From assembly GCA_001600615.1 (NCBI GenBank), contig BCKK01000006.1:1567966-1631965 (forward strand): DNA of 64,000 bases, written 5' to 3'. Below are positions 54,030 through 64,000 of this stretch, piece after piece. The notes below the pieces were generated by a model. It was not told the DNA's origin. It did not search any database and saw nothing but the letters and a program-made list of their open reading frames with translations. The DNA is from Dioszegia crocea. Its lineage: Eukaryota; Basidiomycota; Tremellomycetes; Tremellales; Bulleribasidiaceae. The number at the start of each line of letters is the position of its first letter. Position 1 is the stretch's first letter. A program made the position numbers and the translations under genes.

Positions 54030-54380
54030 GTATTGATTGGCGGGATAGGAGTGTTGTGGTATATGTGGCGGACACTGGACATTTTGCGCTCATTGGGAAT
54101 TGGGTGTCGTGGGCTAGTCGAATTATTCTTTTGCTTTTGTGTCCGATGATCCGGTGCAGTGAGCCGCACAGATGAAGTTACTATTAGTCTACCTCACTAC
54201 TGCCTCCTTCTCCATCTCCCTCTCGAGTCTCGCCTGTGGATGCCAAGCTCAATGCGTCATACAAAATGCCGTAAAGCCATCACACCATTGACAAGATCGC
54301 TCTGTAGAGAGCTGTAGAGCTGCATATAACTTGTCCTACCCGCACTCTATACAGCAAAGTATAGGCAAGCGCCACTCGCT
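54030..54380. other. Intergenic region
   Basis: 351 bp between secreted gene C and the F-box gene. A TGTAGAGAGCTGTAGAGCTGCA run near 54303-54324 is a short imperfect repeat. No gene is seen. Confidence 0.5.
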
Positions 54381-56042
54381 ATGGCTTTCCTGATCCCTCT
54401 CCTCCTCCCCCACATAGTGGAAGCCGGAGCAAACATCGGTTAGTCATCCCCGGAAACCCCCTTTGCCGTCCCGCGCTGACTTCCGCATCAGGTATCGGTA
54501 TCTCCAATGCCATCCAGGGCGACCATTCTTCCGTATCTTTCCAGATTGGCGGGAAGGTCTTCAGTTCGAGAAAGAGCTTCAATTTGGGAAGTCTGCCTCC
54601 GGAGTTAAGGATCAGAATCCTGCTTCAAGCGTTGGAAGAGAGTGTCTCGTGAGTTCTGATCCGCCCAATCCGGCTGTGTCTGATGGCGCCAAGCACAGAT
54701 TAGTTCCTTGCTGATCGATACAGCTATATCCAGCCCACACCTTTCATGGTCGATCCCCTCGCAGCGCGATTATACGAAATTCAACGCCAAGTTCCCCTTC
54801 ATCCAGAACATCACAACTATCGCGCCATATTTGGCGATCGGGTATCGGCCAACGGGTATCCTATAAGCAGTTGGAGATGGCAGAGTGTGTGTAGTGAATG
54901 GAGAGAAGAGCTCAAGGCGGGGCTATGGAGGAATTTAGAGGTGGTGGGATTTAGGCCGTAAGTTGAATGTTACCCCTCAAGTCGAGAGCTGATGCGGGTA
55001 GATGGAGTAATCTCATCGGCATGGTTGAGTCGAAGAAGGGCGCATCGGATATACTGAAGTTGGCCAAGACTATCACGCTTAGGGAAGGATTCGAGTCCAT
55101 AAGCAATATCTGTGAGTAGATCATCCCACGAAAGAAGCCAAACCTCGCTAACGGTCAGATGCTATCCTATCCTGTCCCGCTTTAAACAGCCTCGAGTCAA
55201 TATCCATCCTACCCGACTATCCTACACCCTATCATCCCCTCGTACCTCCCATCCCTGCCTTCACATTCGGCTTCCAACTTATCCGGACTCAGAAGGACCG
55301 GCTCAAATCCCTCTGCTACGGTTTACCCCTCGAATCCACCACAAACGAAGCTTCACGCCAGAATCTCGCCCGGCTCAGACCTATCAAACTCAACCTATCC
55401 TTCGTCCGACCATCAGAGGCGCTATTCAAAGAGCTCGAGGGTCTCGTGGCTAAGACCACCGAGGTTTTTGAGATCCGATACATCCCAGCTGGATCAGGAC
55501 GGCTCGCTGCACCCTCCTTATTCCTCTGCGATCCACTACAGGAATTCAAGAAGGTGGTGCTGTATCTCTACATGCCGCGGAAGAAGGTGGAGGTGCCTGG
55601 ACCATTTGGGACAAGCACGTATATTTCCCAAGGGGATATGGAACCCGTTACGGAGTTCATCGCCAAGTTGCTCAGTCTGCTAGAGGTGGAGCCGGAGGAG
55701 GTGAGGGAAAGGTATGAGGTGTGGAGAGTTGAGAATTGGGAGATGGCGGGTATGGCGCATCAGGCAACCAAGGCGAGGTTATGGCCTGAGATATCGGAGG
55801 AGGAATTGGAAGAGATCAAGCGGGACAGCATGACGGATGTGGAGAAGCGCTTGGCGTCTGTGGCGAGTGGGAGTGGGGATGGGAAAGGGGAGAAGGGGGA
55901 ATCGTCGACTGTGGCTACGTCAGGTGCGAAGAGGGGATCGGTGCAGGATGGCGGAAGGAGTGGGAAGCACTGGGAGAGGGAGACGAATCTGAGATTGTTG
56001 GGTGGATTGGTCAATCTGAGGTTGGAGAGTAAGAAGCACTGA
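54381..56042 (+). CDS. F-box-like protein
   Basis: A probable substrate adaptor of an SCF ubiquitin ligase. Exons 54381-54438, 54492-54648, 54724-54957, 55002-55111 and 55159-56042 give 480 residues. The N-terminus is hydrophobic (MAFLIPLLLPHIVEAGANIG), and exon 2 starts in GIGISNAIQGDHSSVSFQ. The F-box pattern follows: LGSLPPELRIRILLQALEE, then WRWQSVCSEWREELKAGLW. The remainder is a leucine-containing fold without a clear repeat, ending in a Ser/Gly-rich tail with DSMTDVEKRLASVASGSG. The F-box helices are the only recognised part. The hydrophobic start could be a signal peptide, which would be odd for an F-box protein, so a downstream start is possible. Confidence 0.65.
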
Positions 56043-56569
56043 GCGGATAGCGGAGTATGGCGGGGATTGCATGATCATGGCGAGGTCTGAGCAAGTTGGA
56101 TAAGGCGAATCAGGATCATAGGAGGAAGAGTCTCAAATACGTTGTACGGTGGGAATTTGGTCAGGGATTGTATTTCGGCTCACTGGGCTAGCTTAGGTAA
56201 ATGTCTACGAGCATTCTCATGTATGTTGTGCTGACACGCCTCACTAATACACTGCTGACTCTGTTCTTACAGTCAGCTCGACAGAGTGGTGTACGAGCGA
56301 TTCCTAACTGTACTAATTCTTACACCTAGTCTCACATCTTAGGGGTAGTCGGCATATACGTGCCATTCGTGTTGATGGCCTGCTGCTTTCAGTGATCCTT
56401 TGTACTGACCTTTACTCATTCTCATTGTGACAGACAAAGGAAGCTAGGCTCAAAGGGAGACATGACCGTGCGCACGGTCACCACGAGACACCAGTCAACT
56501 TGCTGAGCAGCATTTGTCTCTCGTTCCGATAACCCAAGATCAGCCTCAAGCTTACACATCCAACACAGA
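56043..56569. other. Intergenic region
   Basis: 527 bp with a perfect dyad GACCGTGCGCACGGTC at 56464-56479. No gene is supported. Confidence 0.45.
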
Positions 56570-57555
56570 ATGGTTACTTGGTCTCCTGTCAAGCTGAATA
56601 ATGGGAGAGCGATCCCCAGTATCGCCTCGGATCATGGCCACACTTACCGGCAGACACTGCAGATATGGTGGTGATGGCTTTGAAAGCTGGGTTTCGCCAT
56701 TTGGACACTGCGCAGAGTGAGTGCTCGGTCTCAGATCAGCGGTCTCGTTAGTCTCAGTATCGCAATCAACCTGACACACAGACTACGGTAACGAAGCTGG
56801 AGTTGGAAAGGGTCTTCGGAAGTCCGGACTTTCGCGCTCTTCAGTGTGGATCACGACCAAGTGGAGCGGACAAGCTTCTATCCGCCAATCAATGAATGAC
56901 AGTCTGAAGAATCTCGGAGTGGACTATGTGGATCTTTACTTGATCCATAATCCTAGATTTCCAGGTGGAGAGGATATAGAGGGTAATTGGCGAGAGATGG
57001 AGTTGCTGGTCAAAGAGGGCAAGGCGAGGTCGATTGGCGTGTCCAAGTGAGTGCTTTGTCAATTGGAATCGTCACCGACGCCATCACCAGCACAAGCTTA
57101 CACCTCAGTCACTCTCTCGAGCAGCTTCAGAGAATCATAGCAGTATGCGAAATGAAACCAGCCGTCAACCAGATCTGGCTTCACCCCGGAAACTACATCT
57201 CGAGTCTACCCCTCTTATCCTACATGGCCGAGCACGGCATCCTCGCTGAGGCTTACTCGCCCTTATGGCCACTCACAAGTGGTCGCGCACCCGCCGTTGT
57301 CAGTGTTGTGGAGGCTATCGCATTGGGAAAACAGGCTCAGGCGGAGCAGGTACTCCTGAGCTGGTCCAGGGCGAAAGGGTGAGTACAGAGCTCGAGGTAT
57401 GGTGTACTGTAGGGCTGATCATATGCAGCTTTCTTCCGGTGACCACGACTGCGAAGAAAGAACGAGCTGTTGGGTATATGGCAGCTGGAGACATCATCCT
57501 GAGCGACGAGGATGTCAAAAGCATTGATGAGGCTGGTGCCGAAGTGGCCTTGTAG
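56570..57555 (+). CDS. Aldo/keto reductase, copy 2, with a one-base frameshift
   Basis: Exons 56570-56716, 56782-57046, 57109-57378 and 57429-57555. Three of the four exons read a clean AKR: NYGNEAGVGKGLRKSGLSRS with the catalytic Tyr, VWITTKWSGQ with the Lys, LYLIHNPRFPGG with the His, VNQIWLHPGN, and TTAKKERAVGYMA. In exon 1 the frame from the ATG reads LNNGRAIPSI and then diverges. The family motif continues in the next frame as LGSWPHLPADTADMVVMALK. A missing base in ATCGCCTCGG (56621-56630, where GGLGSW-type coding is expected) explains this, and the exon sum is one base short of a multiple of three. A 35-nt intron (GTATCG...CAG) is the alternative but would delete the conserved motif. 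Otherwise it resembles copy 1 at 23170-24171. Confidence 0.75.
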
Positions 57556-57723
57556 ACTTCAGAGTGGTAGTCTGTTATATGACAGCCTAAAGATTTTTTG
57601 TCTGCTGCACCGTCTCTGACTTCCACTCGACGTTTGCGTTACCTCTGCCATGTCAAACCTCCCAACAACTGCCGCCCTGGCTATCTTCTTCGCCTGATGC
57701 CACTCCTCATACCTCCGTGACTA

Positions 57724-57809
57724 ACCGGTGCCTGTGCCTGATATCGGTCCGGCCGTAAGCCCGGCCGGCAATGAAGAGTTACCGGTGACCGGTTGCCTGC
57801 GTAACCGGT
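57724..57809. promoter_or_regulatory. Cluster of four ACCGGT palindromes upstream of the CoA transferase
   Basis: ACCGGT occurs at 57724-57729, 57781-57786, 57788-57793 and 57804-57809, about 170 to 260 bp before the ATG. Three have a flanking TA/GTA. They could be sites for a dimeric (for example zinc-cluster) factor. Confidence 0.45.
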
Positions 57810-57879
57810 GGAGGTCGGAGCGGAAGCTAAATGTTTCCGTCGGAAGTGGGTCCAATCTAATCTGCCGCAAAGCAAAGTC

Positions 57880-57889
57880 CATATATATA
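57880..57889 (+). promoter_or_regulatory. TATA element of the CoA transferase gene
   Basis: ATATATATAA lies about 95 bp before the start codon at 57983. Confidence 0.5.
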
Positions 57890-57982
57890 ACATCACTCTC
57901 TCTTGCCTATACTACCCCACTCACATATACTCACTCAGCTACCTATAGCCCATAAGCCAGCTCTACCGGACAATTGCCTAAG

Positions 57983-59886
57983 ATGGTCCCCGCCGCACCT
58001 TTCCGCGCCCTGCCCGGACGCGTCAGCTCGCTCCCCCGTCCCGCCCCCTCCTCTATTCGTCGCTCTATAACTTCCCTCTCTACCCCTCTCCCCTTCCGCC
58101 CCACCGCCTCATCATCAGCTCGACGTGTACTCGCACAACCTACTCGCCGCCAAGCCTCTTTCGCTGTACCCCACTCAGGACTCGATTCCGTACCGTCGCC
58201 TGGAGAAGGCATCGGCTCGCCAGCAGTCGACGCTTCGAAGGGAAAAGTCTGGGACGACGTGGACAAGGCGGTAGCGGATATTAAGAGCGGAGATGTCATC
58301 TTGTCAGCGGGTAAGTTTAGCATCTCACCCCTGCTCGCACTGCAGAATTCGGCATCTTTACGACTTTTCCTCTATTGGCTCAAGCTGATATATCAGGTTT
58401 TGGACTCTGCGGAACTGCGGAGACGGTCATCCAAGCTATACAACGCCGGACCGACCTCAAAGACATGACTGGAGTCTCCAACAACGCCGGTGACGGTGTT
58501 TTCGGTCTCGCCCCTCTCACCAAAACCGGCGCCATCTCCAAGATGATTCTCAGTTATGTCGGAACCAACAAAAATCTGCAGGATGCGTACCTGGGCGGGA
58601 AGATTGCGCTCGAGCTTAGTCCTCAGGGGACGATAGCGGAGAGGTTGAGATCGGCGGCGGCGGGTATGCCTGGATTCTACACTCGGACTGGAGCTGGTAA
58701 GTTTGGCCTTCAGTGATGTGAATCGAGTTGACAATTAGGGACACTGGTCGAGTCTGGAGGTATCCCTCAGCGTTGGTCACCAAAGACGGATGGTGGCAAG
58801 CAGACTGTCGTTACACCGGGTGTCAAGAAGGACTCGGCCAACTTCAACGGCGAACACTACATCTTCGAGCCTGCGATCCACGGTGACGTCGCCGTTCTTC
58901 GAGCCTGGAAAGCCGACAAGGCCGGTAACTGTGTCTTCCGATACACAACCCGGGCCTTTGCTGGTCTCTGCGCTCGAGCTGCGAAGCTCAGTATCGTGGA
59001 GGCGGAGAATATTGTCGAGATTGGGGAGATCAAGCCGATGGATATCGACCTACCGGGTATCTACATTGATCGGGTGGTCCAGGCTACGGTGGAGAAGAAG
59101 ATTGAATTTGTCACTTTGAAGGAGGAGGCGCATGATGCTGCTCAGGATCAGGTGCCTGCGAAGAAGGACGCGGCGAGATTGAGGAGGGAGAAGATTGCCA
59201 AGCGGGCGGCTTTGGAGTTGAAGGATGGCTTCTACTGCAACTTGGGAGTGGGGATGCCAGTTCTAGCTGCGAGCTTCTTGCCGGAGGGCGTGAATGTGTG
59301 GCTGCAGAGTGAAAATGGAATCTTGGGAATGGGACCATATCCAACAAAGGAGCAGATGGATGCGTGAGTCGATCCGTGCTCTTATCTTGAACTACGCTGA
59401 AATTATAGAGACATCATCAACGCCGGTAAAGAAACCGTCACTCTCGTCCCCGGTGCATCAGTCTTTGACTCTTCCGAATCCTTCGGTATGATTCGAGGTG
59501 GTCACGTCGACGTTTCAATCCTAGGCGCTATGGAAGTATCCGCCAACGGTGACTTGGCGAACTTTATGATCCCCGGTAAACTCGTCAAGGGTATGGGAGG
59601 AGCTATGGATCTCGTCTCCAACCCCGACAACACCATGGTCATCGTCGTCACTGATCATCTCGACAAACACGGTAATCCCAAAATTGTCCAGGAGTGCTCG
59701 TTGCCCATGACGGGTGTACGGTGTGTCAGCAGGATCATCTCGGATCTGGCGGTGTTTGACGTTAAGCGGAAAGAGAAGGAAGGGGGGTTGGTTTTGGTGG
59801 AGATTGCAGAAGGGATGGAAGTGGAGGAATTGAGAAAGAAGACGGGGGCAAAGTTCGAGGTGGCGGAGAATTTGAAGAGGTTTTGA
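57983..59886 (+). CDS. Succinyl-CoA:3-oxoacid CoA transferase, mitochondrial
   Basis: It moves CoA from succinyl-CoA to acetoacetate (or a related 3-oxoacid) for ketone-body and ketogenic amino-acid use in the mitochondrial matrix. Exons 57983-58310, 58397-58696, 58739-59363 and 59409-59886 give 576 residues. The first 70 residues are Arg/Ser/Pro-rich with almost no acids, a presequence. The alpha half has [25 protein letters not shown] and [14 protein letters not shown] charged linker ([20 protein letters not shown]) joins the beta half: [17 protein letters not shown], the catalytic Glu in [33 protein letters not shown] and [11 protein letters not shown]. Length and order match fungal SCOT enzymes. 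Confidence 0.94.
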
Positions 59887-60381
59887 GTGGGCGCTGGGCG
59901 AGTGGTGGAGTCTGCTGCTATAGATACTCTAGACATCTTGGAGGATAAATGCAGGGCTTGACAGTCCTCAGCTGCGCGATGCTCTTACAGTACACATTTG
60001 TGACTTGGCCAAGGCCCATCCCTGCCCATCCCACTCCTCATTCCGCCCGGTATCTCCGGGCCGGACCCAAATTTCCCAAAGAAGCAAATACGGCATGTCG
60101 ATCAATCAGCAAACGCCTAGCACCACCTTGTGCTCATGGGACAGGTTTTGACAAGTCTCATCGGATGAGCAACAGCGAAAGCAGAGTCTGTAAATAACAA
60201 AAACGCCAAAACGCCGCTCGTTCATACAGGGCGAGATCTGGCGAGATGAAGATTCACGACACTACTCTTGCGTCTCACCTCTTCCCACATAACCTACCTC
60301 TGCCACAATCTCTTCTGGCTACTCCATTCCCGCCGTCACGCACACCCGCATTCTCACTGAACGACACCATCCACTTCCAAC
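59887..60381. other. Intergenic region
   Basis: 495 bp with the 3' flank of the CoA transferase and promoter/leader of the CPL1-like array. I looked for an upstream signal-peptide exon for the next gene and found none. Confidence 0.5.
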
Positions 60382-61517
60382 ATGGGCAACAACATCGGCT
60401 GCATCTCTGCGACTACCAGCGCTTCCTGGGCCGCTGCTGAGGGGTATCCGATCCAGACTTATCGGTTTATTACGATGGGTACAAGGACGACATTGACTGC
60501 ATGGTGCGTACGCTGGGTAATGATTGACCCTCGGAAGCTTATAGCTTGGGACAGGCCTGCTGGTGAAATTATCGCTGATGCCAATAGGACTACTGTCCTA
60601 CTGAGTTTGCAGGTGCGAGGCGACTTTACGAGTTCGGCCCCACAAGCGGACAAACCGGCTTGGAATGCTCCTGCTACAACATCAGGCTACGCCATCCGAT
60701 ATCGTCTCTGGAGCGAACACAGCAGGAGGGTGCCTCTTCGACGATGTCAAGGTCAGCTTTTCTCCCCCTATCTTAGTTTCTTCTTGAGTCAGGCTGACGG
60801 TTATAGTATTTCAAACGAGAGACCACGTTCCGGCGCTTACTGTGCACTACTGTTCCCGACCAATCGGCGCCCTTTGCCACCGTTCCGTCAGTTCCTGCCT
60901 GTTTCCAGCAGTGCAACAGCTTTTTCGCTGCTACCGTCGTATTTGGCGCCACATCCGACGACTTCCAGTGTTTCTGCCGCGCGTCCGAATTCTCAGCCGA
61001 CAGCGAAATTTGCCAAGCAGGTGTAGCTTACACATTCTACCACGAGAACTACCCGCAGTCATCTGGTCTGGCGAGAAGGTGCCAGCGTCAGGAAGCGCAG
61101 GTGCAGAGACGAAGGCTGGGACATGGTGGGGACTTGGAGTACTGCCCGGCGGGCTTGAGCGCTTGCAGGGTTGGGGCTGGCGATGAGCAAGGTTACGAGG
61201 TGAGCATGATTTATCGGATGTGAAAATTTGGCCTCGAGCTGATACCTTCAGTGCCTCGATACCAAGTCTGAGCTTGAGTCTTGCGGAGGCTGTCCTTCTG
61301 GTCTTTTCGGATCGGAAGGTTTTACAAGTTCCCTTGGTGTAAAGTGAGTTTTAATCTCTCGTCTGCGCCGTAGGGGTATAGCTCATGACTCAGCTGCGCC
61401 ACTATGCCCGGTACCGTCTTTGGCGGCAATACCTGCGAGCAGGGCATATGCGTTGCCATGGCGTGTCAGGATGGCTACTACTTGGACAATGGCGCTTGCT
61501 TAGAGGACTTGGACTGA
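60382..61517 (+). pseudogene. WSC-like/CPL1-like cysteine-rich gene, array copy 1 (two frameshifts)
   Basis: Compared with the intact copy at 62085-63223, exons are 60382-60503, 60588-60751, 60807-61199, 61252-61343 and 61394-61517. The protein starts MGNNIGCISATTSASWAAA. In exon 1 one base is missing near 60466-60470 (a T run), after which DGYKDDIDCM continues in another frame. In exon 2 one base is missing near 60676-60684, after GLECSCY; the remainder QATPSDIVSGANTAGG matches copy 2 only in the shifted frame. Adding one base in each makes both intron phases equal those of copy 2. The later exons are open: LEYCPAGLSACRVGAG, CLDTKSELESCGGCPSG and CQDGYYLDNGACL, a good CPL1-like domain. Two lesions in one copy favour a pseudogene; base errors are the other reading. 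Confidence 0.65.
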
Positions 61518-62084
61518 ATCATGGCGAAATGAGTTCAGTGTGGCGGATTGGGACAGGATGTGTTTAGTTTCACTTAGCGCATCTCTGAGGCGTGTCTTTC
61601 TGGGTACTATGGCGACATTCTATGGATCTGATATACATTCACATGTAGGCTTCTGACGCATGCCCCACTGCAATTGAGTGTGTGCACACGATCGATTCAA
61701 CTGCGATCGACTGTATGCGACTTAGAGCTATGTAGATCACCTAAGATACAGGAGTGTGACATGCCGTAATTATCACAGGTCACACACGCCCCTCCTTTCG
61801 GCTCCCACTCGGTTCCCCGTGCCGTGTGACCGGGCCAAACTGTAAATGATCATGCGGAAAATATCCCATCGGATGAGCGAGTGTTGATCAAAGAGACAAA
61901 CATTGCGAGTAAGTGCGGAGTACATACACAGAGCAAGCAGGACACGCCGCAATGTTTGTTCCCCTCTCTCCCACTCGATTTGGTCAACTTCCAATCCGCC
62001 ACTCAATCCGACTTCTTCGCTCCTCCGCACTCTTTGAGCCCCGCTCGCACTCACCCTCGTTCAACGCCACAAGCTATCCTCAAG
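61518..62084. other. Intergenic region between CPL1-like copies 1 and 2
   Basis: 567 bp. It includes a GTGTGACCGGG stretch and a CT-rich leader just before 62085. I searched it for a signal-peptide exon and found none. Confidence 0.5.
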
Positions 62085-63223
62085 ATGGGCAATACCCGTA
62101 GCCTCGCTTGCATTTCGCAATCTACCAGCCTCTCCTGGGCTGCAGCTGCAGGGATCCCCCCTCAGACTTTTACTCCGTTCCAGGAATACCGCGTATGCGC
62201 CGTAAGTTGTCTCGAGCCGTTCGGAGAGAGATTTGCATATCGGACTACCGTTTACTGACACGAGTAGGACTACTGTCCCACCGAATTCTACGGCGCGAGG
62301 ACTATTTACAATGCCGGCGGTACCCGGACCGGGGTGGAATGTACTTGCTTCGAAAATCAGGCCAAGCCAACCGACATCGTTGCTGGGGACGATAGCGCCG
62401 GGACGTGCCTTCCTGGAGACGTCGGAGTGAGTTTCTTCTCCTTGGGATCGAGCACAATCACACTTCTCTCTCTCGGCTGATATTTGGCAGTACCACAAAA
62501 CGACTACCTCATTCTCGGACGTTTACTGTACGGATGTTTCCGCCGTGACAGCCCCTGTCGCCAATGTGCCCTCTATCTCAGCGTGCTTCGAACAGTGCCG
62601 GGGCTTCAGGGGAGCGTCCGTCATCTTTGACGCGACGGCCGACAATTTCCAGTGCTTCTGCGAATTTAGCGGAGACTTGGACGAAGGATCGCAAATTTGC
62701 GAAGCCGGTCGAACGTACTCTTATGAACATCTCAATTACCCTCAGTCTTCGGGTTTGGCGCGAAGGACCCGAAAGGAGCGTCAAGAGGCACAGGTGCAGA
62801 AACGTAGGTTTGGGCGTGGTGGGGACATGGAGTACTGTCCGGCTGGCTTGAGCGCTTGTCGGGTTGGCGCGAGCGATAAGCACGGCTACGAAGTGAGTTT
62901 TTATCTCGATCTTGGGACTGGTTGACATTATGGACTAGAGGCTGATCAGAGCAGTGTCTTGATACCAAGTTTGAGCTTGAGTCTTGCGGAGGTTGTGCCT
63001 CTGGGCTCTTCGGCTCTAAGGGACATGCCTCAAGCTCGCTTGGCGTAAAGTACGTATCACTCCTGTTTAATTCGTCATTAAGCCAGCTAACAATCTCAGC
63101 TGCGCCACCATGTCTGGCACCCTTCTCGGCGGCAGCACCTGCGAGCAGGGCGTTTGCGTCGCCATGGCGTGCGAGGATGGCTACTACTTGGAGGATGGTG
63201 CTTGCTTTGTGGAGTTGGATTAG
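62085..63223 (+). CDS. WSC-like/CPL1-like cysteine-rich protein, array copy 2 (intact)
   Basis: Exons 62085-62201, 62268-62426, 62491-62892, 62955-63049 and 63100-63223 give 298 residues with closing phases. The N-terminus is MGNTRSLACISQSTSLSWAA. It has two WSC-like cysteine modules, one ending GTRTGVECTCFEN (residues 1-90) and one with ACFEQCRGFRGASVIFDATA and NFQCFCEFSG (about 120-175). A basic linker (LARRTRKERQEAQVQKRR) follows. The C-terminus is a CPL1-like domain: MEYCPAGLSACRVGA, YECLDTKFELESCGGCASG, NCATMSGTLLGGSTCEQG and CEDGYYLEDGACF. The CPL1 domain is named after a secreted Cryptococcus capsule-related protein. Such Cys-rich modules belong outside the cell, yet no signal peptide is visible. 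Confidence 0.82.
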
Positions 63224-63781
63224 AGCGTTGTCGTGCTGGTCTGGGAACAGTGAGGGGAGATTTTGGGCATCCGGGGCGGAATTCGAAATGTCTCAGCTTG
63301 GCGACTCGTACAGTAATTGGACAATTAGTAGGATCGAAGTGACATGCAGGACACTATTAGCTCGTGTCAGATATGATTTGTCGCTCGCTCGGTCACTGAT
63401 GTAGCATACAGACGAGCGCTGTCTCGCAATATTCTAAGAACTTGCGACTTCCAGTGTCTTGTAGACCCGTCTCCTCATTCCTGCTTCGGCCGGCCGGCCC
63501 GGACACCGGAGAGGCCAAATACTGCAATTCGCGTCCAGTGAGCCATATCATATATAACATCGCGCACCTCACGCGTCGCATCCCGTGTGAGTTTGGGGGC
63601 GGGATCGGCGCGATAAGGCACGATGGCTCAGCACTGGCTCAGCATGGGTCTTTGCATCAACAAGAGCACAGTGGCCTCAAAACATCGGATTGTTCAACGT
63701 TCACTCCGCCTTCCCTCATCAACAACCCCCCTTCCGACAAACCTCAGCACCCTACAATGACCCCAGTGTTTCACAATAATC
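63224..63781. other. Intergenic region between CPL1-like copies 2 and 3
   Basis: 558 bp. A GGCCGGCCGGCCC run at 63489-63501 and a TATA-like ATATCATATATAAC at 63546-63559 lie upstream of copy 3. The TATA-like element resembles the one before the CoA transferase gene. Confidence 0.5.
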
Positions 63782-64000
63782 ATGGGCAACGAACTCGCCT
63801 GCATCTCGAAGGAGACAAGCGCGTCATTAGCGGCTGCTGGGCCTTTCCCCCAATCTCAAATATTCATGGGTGGGAACGATGGTAGTGTCTGCTTGGTGCG
63901 TAGTCGAACGTCTCCCCTGAGCATGCCTCAGTCCCTGTATGACCTCTCGGACCGTAATACTCTGACATGCTCCTGTCCCTCTACCATCCCCGGCAGATGC
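63782..64000 (+). CDS. WSC-like/CPL1-like cysteine-rich protein, array copy 3 (partial)
   Basis: The first exon, 63782-63895, reads MGNELACISKETSASLAAAG and ends in a Cys-Leu pair just before a GTGCGT donor. It aligns with exon 1 of copies 1 and 2 in length, phase 0 donor, and the MGN start plus CIS-x-x-TSAS segment. The intron runs beyond the window edge, so the domain content is inferred from the neighbours only. Confidence 0.6.
   Translation, partial: MGNELACISKETSASLAAAGPFPQSQIFMGGNDGSVCLVRSRTSPLSMPQSLYDLSDRNTLTCSCPSTIPGRC

Larger units (their letters stand above)
57556..57982. other. Intergenic region with promoter elements
   Basis: 427 bp between the aldo/keto reductase and the CoA transferase, including the ACCGGT cluster and TATA element listed separately. 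No gene is seen. Confidence 0.55.

Noticed and set aside
56620..56654. A 35-nt intron in aldo/keto reductase copy 2
   Set aside because: It would remove the conserved LGSW-containing AKR motif; a missing base explains the data better, though cDNA could overturn this.
57720..57810. The ACCGGT cluster as a CRISPR-like array
   Set aside because: The units are 6 bp, unevenly spaced and without spacers; this is a eukaryotic promoter.
1..64000. tRNA and rRNA genes
   Set aside because: I scanned for the GTTCGANTC B-box on both strands and for rRNA-like conserved blocks and saw no convincing cloverleaf or match; short degenerate tRNAs could still be missed by eye.

Overview
The window is nuclear DNA of a basidiomycete fungus, most likely a Tremellomycete yeast related to Cryptococcus, Kwoniella or Saitozyma. 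Nearly every gene is cut by short introns of about 33 to 100 nt. They start GTGAGT, GTAAGT or GTATGT, usually carry a CTGAC or CTAAC branch site, and end CAG or TAG. Several families are fungal or basidiomycete in flavour: a DUF6534 membrane protein, a GH5_12-type glucosylceramidase/sterylglucosidase, secreted proteins with a CPL1-like cysteine domain, and fungal BTB/POZ proteins. I found no rRNA, tRNA, CRISPR array or intact transposon.

Layout. 1-10.3 kb: the start of a GH43 glycosidase, a DUF1275 membrane protein, three uncharacterised genes (one frameshifted by a 7-bp duplication), an AMMECR1 gene flanked by two paralogous coiled-coil genes, and a further uncharacterised gene. 10.6-13.7 kb: a tandem array of three BTB/POZ genes, each 231 codons long. 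14.1-15.8 kb: mitochondrial adenylate kinase with a 17-nt micro-exon. 16.0-18.7 kb: two paralogous secreted proteins (called A and B here; the third copy, C, is at 52.8-54.0 kb). 19.7-24.2 kb: an EDEM/Mnl1 GH47 gene with a PA domain, and an aldo/keto reductase. 24.3-28.8 kb: two tandem Dal5-type MFS permeases. 29.8-38.1 kb: an NAD-dependent SDR, a HhH-GPD DNA glycosylase, an APC-family amino acid/choline-type permease and an ABHD11/Imo32 hydrolase. 38.4-43.8 kb: a small Cys-containing gene, a 2.4-kb gene-free stretch, and a 14-exon DUF6534 gene. 43.8-52.3 kb: a 2-oxoglutarate/Fe(II) prolyl hydroxylase, an uncharacterised Met/Gly-rich protein, and the GH5 glucosidase. 52.8-60 kb: secreted paralog C, an F-box protein, a second aldo/keto reductase and mitochondrial succinyl-CoA:3-oxoacid CoA transferase. 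60.4-64 kb: a tandem array of WSC-like plus CPL1-like genes, the last one cut by the window end.

The genes do not form a single pathway. The main theme is local duplication: three BTB genes, two permeases, three A/B/C secreted proteins, two coiled-coil genes, two aldo/keto reductases and three CPL1-like genes. Several duplicates carry small frame-breaking indels, seen by comparing the paralogs. These are either decay of redundant copies or base-level errors in the assembly. I built exon structures by hand from reading-frame continuity, intron phase and paralog comparison. Where phases close and the total is a multiple of three, I am confident.
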